Of a stretch of 14,205 nt of DNA, positions 1 to 6,653 are shown piece after piece. The notes below the pieces were generated by a model. The model saw only the letters and a list, made by a program, of their open reading frames with translations. It did no database searches and had not been told where the DNA came from. Made by a program: the position numbers and the translations under genes. How positions within the stretch are numbered: position 1 is the first letter of the stretch; the number at the start of each line of letters is the position of its first letter. The DNA comes from an uncultured Lachnospiraceae bacterium (GTDB lineage: Bacteria; Bacillota; Clostridia; Lachnospirales; Lachnospiraceae), in assembly GCA_947174615.1 (NCBI GenBank), contig CAMWJQ010000042.1:1-14205 (forward strand), read 5' to 3'.

Positions 1-2
1 AT

Positions 3-533
3 AGTCTTTCAAACACGCTGGCGGCACAGCACGTTGCCGGGCACGCAAATCGGGAAAATCTGGTCTATCAGAGCGCGGATGCGGTGGCAGTGCCTGTGGT
101 GAATGAAATTTTGTTCGAGCGCATTTTCCGTCAGGTCTCACTGACATGGTTTGAGGAGTATCTGAGTCAAAGCAGTATCGTCAGTGCGTCGGATATTCAG
201 GAAGAACGGCTGGGGGAGCTTGTGGAGAAGTATGTTCTTGGAGAGCTTTCGGCAGGAACGACATTTCGGTTTGAGCTTCGGCGGCTAAATGCAGTGGACG
301 AGGCTGCGCCGGGCAAGCATTCGACGTATCCTGTCTATGGGGCTGCAGTTCTTGCTGTGCTCTTGTGCGCACTGCAGGGTTTGGCTCAGGCGGTTTCGGA
401 TCTCAGGGCACAGAATTTCTACAAACAGGGCAGGGGAAAGGTGTTTGCGCTTACACTCCTGCTGTCTGTGGCGATGGGGGTGCTGTGCGCGGCGGCAGTA
501 TATGAAATACAACTAAACCTATTGACTTCCTAG
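3..533 (+). CDS. C-terminal part of a membrane protein (5' end outside window)
   Basis: The frame is open from position 3 to the TAG at 531-533 with no stop, so the gene begins before the window and about 176 residues are visible. A GTG at 84 is available as a start, but the open frame upstream and the lack of a clear ribosome site make it unlikely. The visible part has a soluble, mixed-charge stretch, then two hydrophobic helices (about nt 327-400 and 438-505) separated by a short basic loop containing DLRAQNFYKQGRGK. This suggests a polytopic membrane protein whose soluble segment faces one side of the membrane. The arrangement resembles ABC-2-type permease ends, but no diagnostic motif is present and I do not assign a family. 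The 3' end overlaps the -35 element of the iscR promoter, so the next operon's promoter is embedded in this gene. Confidence 0.7.
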   Translation, partial: SLSNTLAAQHVAGHANRENLVYQSADAVAVPVVNEILFERIFRQVSLTWFEEYLSQSSIVSASDIQEERLGELVEKYVLGELSAGTTFRFELRRLNAVDEAAPGKHSTYPVYGAAVLAVLLCALQGLAQAVSDLRAQNFYKQGRGKVFALTLLLSVAMGVLCAAAVYEIQLNLLTS

Positions 534-550
534 GAAATAGGTGTTATATA
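518..550 (+). promoter_or_regulatory. iscR operon promoter with palindromic candidate operator
   Basis: A -35 TTGACT (522-527) lies 17 bp from a -10 TATATA (545-550). A TATAAT at 549-554 is also present but is 21 bp from the -35. Between the boxes is a perfect 10-bp palindrome, TTCCTAGGAA (527-536), which also contains the stop codon of the upstream gene. A longer inverted repeat, ACCTATT (517-523) and AATAGGT (536-542), brackets it. Placement between -35 and -10 is what a repressor site needs. By analogy with autoregulated Rrf2 regulators, IscR encoded just downstream is the likely ligand. The operator role is inferred. Confidence 0.6.
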
Positions 551-578
551 TAATAGTATAGTTATGACAAACAGTTCC

Positions 579-600
579 TTAGGACTTCGGCAGTTCCTAA
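579..600 (+). promoter_or_regulatory. Leader hairpin / repeated TTCCTA motifs upstream of iscR
   Basis: TTAGG plus ACT (579-586) pairs with AGT plus CCTAA (592-600), with one bulged T at 595 and a five-base loop. The hairpin lies in the untranslated leader 12 nt before the ribosome site. The same region carries further TTCCT[T/A]A motifs at 575 and 594 that resemble the palindrome in the promoter. It may therefore be a second DNA-binding site for the same regulator rather than an RNA element. Confidence 0.35.
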
Positions 601-627
601 TAATACATAGACAGAAGGAGGGGGTAT

Positions 628-1065
628 ATGACCATATCGACAAAGGGAAGATACGCTTTACGGATCATGCTGGATCTTGCAGGGCATCCCGGGGAGACCG
701 TGAAGCTGAGAGATATTGCTTCGAGACAGGGGATCTCCGAGAAATATATGGAACAGATTATCGCGGTGCTGAACAAAGCAGGTTCTGTGCGGAGCATTCG
801 CGGCGCACAAGGCGGCTACCAGCTTGTCAAGGCGCCCGCGGAATACACGGTCGGCATGATTCTCAGAATGACAGAAGGCTCTCTTGCGCCTGTTGAATGC
901 CTTGCGGAGAATGCGCTTTCCTGTGAACGGGAGGGCAGATGCGCCACGGTTGAAATCTACCGCCGCATCTATGATGCAGTCAACGGCATTGTCGATACGA
1001 TGACATTGCAGGATCTTCTGGAAATCGAGCGGAGCAAAGCAGACAGCGCGGCAAAACAGGTTTGA
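628..1065 (+). CDS. iscR: Rrf2-family Fe-S cluster regulator IscR
   Basis: The product is a 145-residue transcriptional regulator of the Rrf2 family. The N-terminal winged helix-turn-helix starts MTISTKGRYALRIMLDLA, and the recognition-helix region (about 28-65) contains ISEKYMEQI and the wing RGAQGGYQL. Three cysteines, C91, C99 and C105 (spacing C-x7-C-x5-C), sit where E. coli IscR binds its [2Fe-2S] cluster. This supports IscR rather than another Rrf2 protein, although E. coli spacing is C-x5-C-x5-C. Length is slightly shorter than E. coli IscR. The start ATG follows a strong AAGGAGG-type site. It is the first gene of an operon with cysteine desulfurase and scaffold, so it probably senses cluster status and controls its own operon through the palindromes at about 517-542. 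Confidence 0.92.
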   Translation: MTISTKGRYALRIMLDLAGHPGETVKLRDIASRQGISEKYMEQIIAVLNKAGSVRSIRGAQGGYQLVKAPAEYTVGMILRMTEGSLAPVECLAENALSCEREGRCATVEIYRRIYDAVNGIVDTMTLQDLLEIERSKADSAAKQV

Positions 1066-1088
1066 ATCCAATGTAAGGAGGAAGAAGA

Positions 1089-2276
1089 ATGATATATCTC
1101 GATAATGCAGCAACGACTCGCGTCTCAGCGGAAGTATATGAGGCAATGAAGCCGTATTTTTGTGAACAATATGCCAATCCATCAGCCATATACAGTTTTG
1201 CGGGCAGCGCAGCAAAGGCGGTGGACGAGGCGCGCAGACAGTCCGCGGCGCTCATCGGGGCACAGCCCAATGAGATTTATTTTACGGCAGGCGGCAGCGA
1301 ATCCGACAACTGGGCAGTCAGGGCAGCTACGGAGGCGTCTGCAGGGAAGGGAAAGCATATCATCACTTCCAAGATAGAGCACCACGCGATACTGCACACT
1401 TGTCAGTATTTGGAAAAACATGGATACGAAGTAACTTATATCAATGTAGATGAGAATGGAACCATAAAGCTGGATGAGCTGGAGGCAGCCATCAGACCTG
1501 ACACGACACTGATTACAATCATGGCTGCAAATAATGAAATCGGCACGATACAGCCATTAAAGGAAATCGGTGCACTTGCGAAGAAAAACGGCATTTTGTT
1601 TCACACGGACGCGGTGCAGGCATATGGTCATATTCCGCTTGATGTGGATGCGCTCAACATCGATCTGCTCAGCGCCAGCGGTCATAAATTCCACGGTCCG
1701 AAAGGCATTGGATTCTTGTACATTCGAAAAGGGGTCCGTATGGGCTCCCTGATTCATGGAGGGGCACAGGAGCGTGCACGCCGTGCCGGGACGCACAATA
1801 CGCCGGGGATTGTAGGGCTTGGCGCGGCGGCGGCGCTCGCCGCTGCACAGATGGAGAAATCCATCGATAAAGAGACAACATTGCGGGATTATCTGATAAA
1901 AAGAGTGCTGGAGGAAATTCCATACAGCAGGATCAACGGTCATTTGGTCAACAGACTGCCAAACAATGCAAACTTCTGCTTTCGCTTTATCGAAGGTGAA
2001 TCGTTGCTGATCCTGCTGGATCAGAAGGGAATCTGTGCGTCGTCTGGTTCTGCGTGCACATCGGGGTCCCTTGACCCGTCTCATGTGCTGCTGGCAATCG
2101 GGCTGCCGCATGAGACTGCACACGGCTCCTTGAGACTGACGCTTTCGGATGAGACAACGAAGGAAGAGATTGATGTCACTGTGGAAGCGCTCAAAAATAT
2201 TGTGGCTCGTCTGCGCTCCATGTCACCATTGTATGAGGACTTTGTTAAGGCGCAGAGGCAGGATCGTGAAAAATAG
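1089..2276 (+). CDS. nifS: Cysteine desulfurase (NifS/IscS type)
   Basis: This is a PLP-dependent class V aminotransferase-fold enzyme that removes sulfur from L-cysteine as a protein-bound persulfide and gives alanine. The sulfur goes to Fe-S cluster assembly on the scaffold encoded next. At 395 residues it is typical of the family. Visible motifs are the N-terminal YLDNAATT, the PLP-contacting IEHHA histidines (98-99), HTDAVQ (172-177), the Schiff-base lysine K200 in SGHKFHGPKG, and catalytic C323 in SSGSACTSG. The short loop around C323 with SGSAC fits the group I (IscS/NifS) enzymes. An AAGGAGG site precedes the ATG and the gap to iscR is 23 bp, so the genes are co-transcribed. The choice between symbols nifS and iscS is a naming convention here. 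No nitrogenase gene is nearby, so a housekeeping role is inferred. Confidence 0.95.
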   Translation: MIYLDNAATTRVSAEVYEAMKPYFCEQYANPSAIYSFAGSAAKAVDEARRQSAALIGAQPNEIYFTAGGSESDNWAVRAATEASAGKGKHIITSKIEHHAILHTCQYLEKHGYEVTYINVDENGTIKLDELEAAIRPDTTLITIMAANNEIGTIQPLKEIGALAKKNGILFHTDAVQAYGHIPLDVDALNIDLLSASGHKFHGPKGIGFLYIRKGVRMGSLIHGGAQERARRAGTHNTPGIVGLGAAAALAAAQMEKSIDKETTLRDYLIKRVLEEIPYSRINGHLVNRLPNNANFCFRFIEGESLLILLDQKGICASSGSACTSGSLDPSHVLLAIGLPHETAHGSLRLTLSDETTKEEIDVTVEALKNIVARLRSMSPLYEDFVKAQRQDREK

Positions 2277-2291
2277 GAGGATAGAGAAACC

Positions 2292-2732
2292 ATGTACAGT
2301 GAGAAGGTGATGGACCATTTCAACAATCCGCGGAATGTGGGCGAGATGGAGCAGCCGAGCGGCGTAGGAACTGTCGGCAATGCAAAGTGTGGGGATATCA
2401 TGCGCATGTATCTTGATATAGATGAAAACGGCGTGATTCGGGAAGCGAAATTCAAGACATTTGGCTGCGGAGCGGCGGTGGCGACAAGCAGCATGGCGAC
2501 AGAACTTGTGAAGGGAAAGACAGTCCAGGAAGCGCTCGAAGTGACCAACAAAGCAGTCATGGAAGCGCTTGACGGGCTGCCGCCTGCCAAGGTGCACTGC
2601 TCTTTGCTTGCGGAGGAGGCAATCCATGCGGCTCTCTGGGATTACGCGGAGAAGAACCATCTGACAATCGAAGGATTGAAGAAGCCGGTGGAGGATATCG
2701 AGGAAAAAATCGAAGAGGACGCAGAACAATGA
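2292..2732 (+). CDS. iscU: Fe-S cluster assembly scaffold IscU/NifU (N-terminal type)
   Basis: This is a scaffold on which [2Fe-2S]/[4Fe-4S] clusters are built from desulfurase sulfur before transfer to target proteins. The 146 residues match the single-domain IscU form, without the ferredoxin and Nfu domains of full NifU. The three cluster ligands are visible as C33 (with conserved D35 in AKCGD), C59 (FGCGAA) and C103 in LPPAKVHCS. LPPAK corresponds to the LPPVK chaperone-recognition motif, although no hscA or hscB gene lies in this window. An acidic tail of about 15 residues (EDIEEKIEEDAEQ) follows the fold. The gene starts 15 bp after nifS with an AGGAGG site, and its stop codon overlaps the next gene's start (ATGA), indicating translational coupling. 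Confidence 0.94.
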   Translation: MYSEKVMDHFNNPRNVGEMEQPSGVGTVGNAKCGDIMRMYLDIDENGVIREAKFKTFGCGAAVATSSMATELVKGKTVQEALEVTNKAVMEALDGLPPAKVHCSLLAEEAIHAALWDYAEKNHLTIEGLKKPVEDIEEKIEEDAEQ

Positions 2733-4156
2733 AACAGGAATTATTAGAGGCACAGGAGGGTGTGCGGCTGTCGATTTATACCGGAATGCTGGAGCATGGG
2801 CATCCGGACAGGATGGCAACGCTGCACTTTTACCGGGCGATGCCGGGCAGTCAGCTATTGCTGCTGGACACCGTGTATGAGTTTGCAGTGGCAGTCTACA
2901 CGCTGGAGCGGGATGACACCTACATTTACACTTATGCCTATCAGAAAAATGAGAGCTGGGCAGTATTCGACAGCGCTGTACAGCCCAATGAATATTACAG
3001 AGATCGCTATCTCTTTGAGCGGGAATGCTACTTCAGGGTAAATCTGCGCAGGCGTGACAACAGGACGATTGACAGCTCGGAGGCGGCGCATATCAATGAC
3101 ATTCTATGCTGGAAGCCCCAAGCCGCACAGGCAGGGCAGCGTACACAGATACAGCAAGGTTATGACGAGGACATTCCGGCAGAGGGGATTTTACAAAATC
3201 CGGCGGTTCAGGAGGAAATAGAGGACACGGCAGCGAAGCTTCGCGCGGCGCAGAAGAAGGGAGGCATTTATGCTTTCCTTCTTTTGACGGACTCCCATTA
3301 TGTTGTGAACGGCACTTGGGAGGACACCATATGCTGTATTCGGGAGGTAGACAGGCGTGCGCCCTTTGACGGAGTCATACATTTGGGGGACATGACGGAT
3401 GGCATGGTTAGCAGGCGGGTTAATTCTGACTATGTGCAGGCAGTCAAACAAGACTTATTCTCACTGCAAAAGCCGCTTTATATGGTGATTGGCAATCACG
3501 ATACCAATTATTTTATGAGCAACCCGGAACGGTTTACGAAGGAAGAGCAGTACTGGCTGTATCAAAGTGACTGCTGTGACAATGCCGTGCGGGAAGGACA
3601 TGCGCTGTATTATTATAAGGATTTCGAGGACATGCTCGTGCGGGCGGTGTTTCTTCATTCTTTTGATGAGTGCGAGGAGACGCGCTATGGCTTTTCCGAG
3701 GAGGAGATTTTGTGGCTGCAGCAGACGCTGAAAACCGTCCCGCAAGCCTACCGCGTACTGGTATTCTCCCATGTGCCGCCACTTCCGGAGATTCATTATT
3801 GGAGCAAAGATATCCGAAACGGGGAGAAAATTGTCGGCGTGTTGGAAGAGTATGTGCGGCAGGACACGACGCACTGTGTACTGGGCTGGATTCACGGGCA
3901 TAATCATGCGGACCAGATTTACAGGGAGAGATTGTTTCCGATCGTGTCACTGGGCTGTACGAAAGTTGAGGATTTCAAGGACAAAAAACCCGATCACGCA
4001 GTGACTTATGACCGCGTAATCGGCGATGTGTCGCAGGAGCTGTGGACGGTGATGCTGGTGGAGCGTGACAGCACGAAGGTGGAGTTGATTCGCTTTGGCG
4101 CCGGAGAGGATCAGGCGTTTGATGTATCAGCGGCAGCAGCAGAGCAGGCAGATTGA
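2729..4156 (+). CDS. Calcineurin-like metallophosphoesterase with extra N-terminal domain
   Basis: A 475-residue protein whose C-terminal part (about 178-410) is a dinuclear metal phosphoesterase. The metal-ligand motifs appear in order: D188-x-H190, GD (D221), GNHD (N256-H257), H348 in FSHVP, and GHNH (390-393). The enzyme should hydrolyse phosphate mono- or diesters, but the substrate cannot be read from the sequence. The first 150 residues or so are rich in aromatic and acidic residues, look beta-rich, and match no domain I recognise. They may bind ligand or substrate. There is no signal peptide or membrane helix, so it is probably cytoplasmic. Its ATG overlaps the scaffold gene's TGA, so its translation is coupled to the Fe-S genes, an uncommon neighbour for them. 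The following gene encodes nucleotide/phosphate chemistry and may share its pathway. Confidence 0.85.
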   Translation: MKQELLEAQEGVRLSIYTGMLEHGHPDRMATLHFYRAMPGSQLLLLDTVYEFAVAVYTLERDDTYIYTYAYQKNESWAVFDSAVQPNEYYRDRYLFERECYFRVNLRRRDNRTIDSSEAAHINDILCWKPQAAQAGQRTQIQQGYDEDIPAEGILQNPAVQEEIEDTAAKLRAAQKKGGIYAFLLLTDSHYVVNGTWEDTICCIREVDRRAPFDGVIHLGDMTDGMVSRRVNSDYVQAVKQDLFSLQKPLYMVIGNHDTNYFMSNPERFTKEEQYWLYQSDCCDNAVREGHALYYYKDFEDMLVRAVFLHSFDECEETRYGFSEEEILWLQQTLKTVPQAYRVLVFSHVPPLPEIHYWSKDIRNGEKIVGVLEEYVRQDTTHCVLGWIHGHNHADQIYRERLFPIVSLGCTKVEDFKDKKPDHAVTYDRVIGDVSQELWTVMLVERDSTKVELIRFGAGEDQAFDVSAAAAEQAD

Positions 4157-4189
4157 TATAGGAAGGAATTCGGAATAGAGGGGGAGAAT

Positions 4190-6454
4190 ATGGCAGAACT
4201 ATCTATGATTTTTGCAAAAAAGAAAGAAATTGATCCGGCAGCAGTTTCTGATACAGACAAGGCAGTACATGCATATGTCTTTTCGGGGAATGATAATATA
4301 CAGGAGGAAGGACGCTTTCCAGTGTATCTGGCGCTCAGTGAGCTGCGCAGAGGGCTCTATAACTGGTACGATTTTGGCAGTGACGCGAGAATCCTTGAAA
4401 TAGGAGGCGGTTATGGCGCTCTGACCGGACTGTTCTGCGAGCGTGCAGCAGAGGTAACGGTGACAGAGCGGTCACTATACCGAGCACAGATTATTCAAAA
4501 GCGGTATGAGAACAGGAACAATCTGTCGATTTATGCCGGGGATATCCTCGATATGACATTTGAGGAGAAATTTGACTATCTTATTCTGACGGGGATATTG
4601 GAGCGCGCCGGAATGGGCTCGTTTGACATCGACTCCTATGCGTCATATCTACAGTCGCTTCAACAGTTTCTCAAACCGGGGGGAATCCTTCTGGCAGCGG
4701 CAGACAACCGCTATGGGCTGCGCTATTTTGCCGGAATGAAAAATATCCATACAGGAAAGGTGTTCGACAGCATCCGCAAGTATCCGGAAGGAAACCGCGG
4801 CGCGCATTCCTTCACGCGCAGAGAGATTGACGAAATCTGGGAACGGGCGGGTTTTCAAACCAAAAAAGTATACTATCCGCTGCCAGATTACAGGCTTCCC
4901 CAGTTGATTTATACAGATGCATATCTGCCGGAGAATAATCTGCGGGAACGGCTGATCCCCTATTATCCGGACCATGTATCCATGCTTTTTAACGAGAATC
5001 TTTTATATGATGATTTGGTGAAAAATAACGTATTCCCGTTTTTTGCAAATTCATTTCTTGTGGAGGCTGTGTATCATGGCGCTGAGAATAATGAATCTGT
5101 GGACATCGAATCTTTAGACAACCGCGCGAAGATGCCTGTAACCGAAAATAGTGAATCTGTGAAGAATCGGTCCGAATATTTGAATAGGCTTGGGAAGGTT
5201 ATTTACGCTGCCGTATCCACAGACCGCGGTAAGGAAAGGAGCTTTGCGACAGTTATTTACGAGGATGACAGCGTGGCAAAGATTCCTTTATATATAGAAG
5301 GAACACAAAATATGCAGCAGCTGTGTGCAAACGTGCAGGATCTCGCAGCGCATGGACTCGACATTGTGCCGCAGACATTAGATAAAGGAAGGATTACCAT
5401 GCCGCGCGTGCATTTGCCAATGCTCTCGAACTATATCAAGGATATCATTGCACAGGACCCGGCGCAGGTCAAGGAGATTGTTGAACAGTTATGGCGGAAT
5501 ATCCTTCGTTCTTCGGAAGAGGTCGAGGCTTCGAAAAATATGCTGCTGACAGAGGATACCGGGCATCTGCCGTGGGGACCCATTTTGCAGAAGGTGTATA
5601 TGGAGCTGATTCCGCTGAATTGCTTTTACCGGGGTGGGGCGCTTGTCTATTTTGACCAGGAGTTTGTGCGTGAAAACTATCCTGCAAAGTATGCGCTGTT
5701 TCGTGCAGTGCATTATATCTACTGCTTTACAGAGCGCGCAGAGCAGTATATTCCTCTTCGCTATTTTCAGGAAAAGTACGAGATGGAGGCGCTCTGGCAG
5801 ATTTTTAGAGAAGAAGAGGACCGCTTTCTGGGCGAGGTGCGCAGACATGCGGCGCACAGGGCATTCTATGGCTGGGCATATCCTGACAGCGCGCGGATGC
5901 AGCGCAATGTGGACAGACTCAACAGCGCGGCGCCGTCTGTGAAAGTGTTTCAGATGGAGGCGTCCGCAGCGGATTCGAGCGCACTGCAGAAGGGGGATCC
6001 TTCCGGGCGTCCGTCAGATGCAGCCGCAGGGACCAAGCCATATCAGATTGGGTATGTGCCGGGAGTCTTTGACCTGTTTCATGTAGGGCATCTGAATCTG
6101 ATACGGCGCTCCAAACAGCGGTGTGAGCATTTGATTGTAGGCGTTTTGACAGATGAGCTGGTAGAGCACTTTAAGCACAAAAGACCCCACATTCCTTATG
6201 AGCAGCGTGCGGCAATTGTAGCGGCAGTTCGCGAGGTCGATGAGGTCGTGCCTGTGGACTTTCACAATACCAAGAAAATCGACGCGTGGAATCTGTATCA
6301 TTTCGACTGTCATTTCTCAGGAAATGATCATGGACCGGATTGGGACCGGGATTTGGCACAGCTGCGCGCAGTCGGCTCCAATATGGAATTTTTTGAATAC
6401 ACGCAGGGAATCAGTTCGACGCAGATTAAGCAGCAGCTGGGGACTCACTCGTGA
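4190..6454 (+). CDS. Fusion: SAM methyltransferase, kinase-like middle domain, cytidylyltransferase
   Basis: A 754-residue multidomain protein. Residues about 45-225 form a class I SAM-dependent methyltransferase, with motif I LEIGGGYGALT (69-79) and LKPGG (161-165). The middle (about 330-575) looks like a distant kinase fold. SVAKIPL has lysine K364 at the position of the ATP-binding lysine, ELIPLN (472-477) resembles a catalytic loop, and YFDQEF has D489 as the metal-binding aspartate. The usual catalytic Asp appears as E472. Residues about 618-754 are a cytidylyltransferase of the glycerol-phosphate/ethanolamine-phosphate type, with GYVPGVFDLFHVGH (HxGH 631-634) and ISSTQI (741-746), which would join CTP to a phosphorylated alcohol. 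Low-complexity linkers (about 298-330 and 585-615) separate the modules. An AGGGGGAG site precedes the ATG, 33 bp after the phosphoesterase gene. Together these suggest making and activating a modified head group for a surface polymer or lipid. The kinase reading is the least certain. Confidence 0.82.
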   Translation: MAELSMIFAKKKEIDPAAVSDTDKAVHAYVFSGNDNIQEEGRFPVYLALSELRRGLYNWYDFGSDARILEIGGGYGALTGLFCERAAEVTVTERSLYRAQIIQKRYENRNNLSIYAGDILDMTFEEKFDYLILTGILERAGMGSFDIDSYASYLQSLQQFLKPGGILLAAADNRYGLRYFAGMKNIHTGKVFDSIRKYPEGNRGAHSFTRREIDEIWERAGFQTKKVYYPLPDYRLPQLIYTDAYLPENNLRERLIPYYPDHVSMLFNENLLYDDLVKNNVFPFFANSFLVEAVYHGAENNESVDIESLDNRAKMPVTENSESVKNRSEYLNRLGKVIYAAVSTDRGKERSFATVIYEDDSVAKIPLYIEGTQNMQQLCANVQDLAAHGLDIVPQTLDKGRITMPRVHLPMLSNYIKDIIAQDPAQVKEIVEQLWRNILRSSEEVEASKNMLLTEDTGHLPWGPILQKVYMELIPLNCFYRGGALVYFDQEFVRENYPAKYALFRAVHYIYCFTERAEQYIPLRYFQEKYEMEALWQIFREEEDRFLGEVRRHAAHRAFYGWAYPDSARMQRNVDRLNSAAPSVKVFQMEASAADSSALQKGDPSGRPSDAAAGTKPYQIGYVPGVFDLFHVGHLNLIRRSKQRCEHLIVGVLTDELVEHFKHKRPHIPYEQRAAIVAAVREVDEVVPVDFHNTKKIDAWNLYHFDCHFSGNDHGPDWDRDLAQLRAVGSNMEFFEYTQGISSTQIKQQLGTHS

Positions 6455-6513
6455 CACGGCGCATTGAGCGGGTTAAATTTTTTCGGAGATTTGCCGCATG
6501 ATTTCCACTACTT

Positions 6514-6535
6514 TGGCGTAGGTGTGAAAAGTAAC
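6514..6535 (+). repeat. 22-bp dispersed repeat, copy 1
   Basis: A 22-bp sequence containing GGTGTGAAAAGTAAC matches the reverse complement of 14154-14175 at 21 of 22 positions; the difference is an A/G. Both copies are intergenic, in opposite orientation. It lies upstream of the promoter of the fusion oxidoreductase gene. Whether it is a protein-binding site or a remnant of a larger repeat family cannot be told from one window. Confidence 0.6.
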
Positions 6536-6560
6536 GAACTGTAACGAAGTTCCACAACTT
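6531..6560 (+). promoter_or_regulatory. Nested repeats upstream of the fusion oxidoreductase promoter (candidate operator)
   Basis: GTAACGAA occurs twice 10 bp apart (6531-6538, 6541-6548), i.e. one helical turn. Overlapping it are two inverted repeats, GAACT-N7-AGTTC (6536-6552) and AAGTT-N4-AACTT (6547-6560). The cluster ends 14 bp before the -35 box, a usual place for an activator. Binding by a regulator is inferred. Confidence 0.35.
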
Positions 6561-6574
6561 TTGCATAAATATTA

Positions 6575-6611
6575 TTGATAAGTCCGGCAAACTGCACTAT
6601 ACTATAGTATA
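6575..6611 (+). promoter_or_regulatory. Promoter with 14-bp palindrome at the -10 region
   Basis: TTGATA (6575-6580), a 17-bp spacer and TATACT (6598-6603) form a good vegetative promoter about 50 bp before the start codon at 6654. The -10 box is the left half of a perfect 14-bp palindrome, TATACTATAGTATA (6598-6611), which could be a repressor site. Its right half, ATAGTATA, also occurs just after the iscR -10 (553-560). Confidence 0.6.
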
Positions 6612-6653
6612 TGTAAATACATCAGATATCTATTATGACGAGGAGGTTAAGCG

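Noticed and set aside
658..1215. Long minus-strand open frame opposite iscR
   Set aside because: It lies wholly opposite iscR and the start of nifS, has no ribosome site, and its translation is rich in Cys/His/Arg as expected of a reversed coding strand.
1557..2123. 188-codon minus-strand frame inside nifS
   Set aside because: nifS is a well-conserved gene with all its catalytic motifs; the antisense frame has no recognisable features.
6455..6510. Possible intrinsic terminator after the isc operon
   Set aside because: There is a T6 run at about 6478-6483, but no stable GC stem directly precedes it; only weak pairings are visible.
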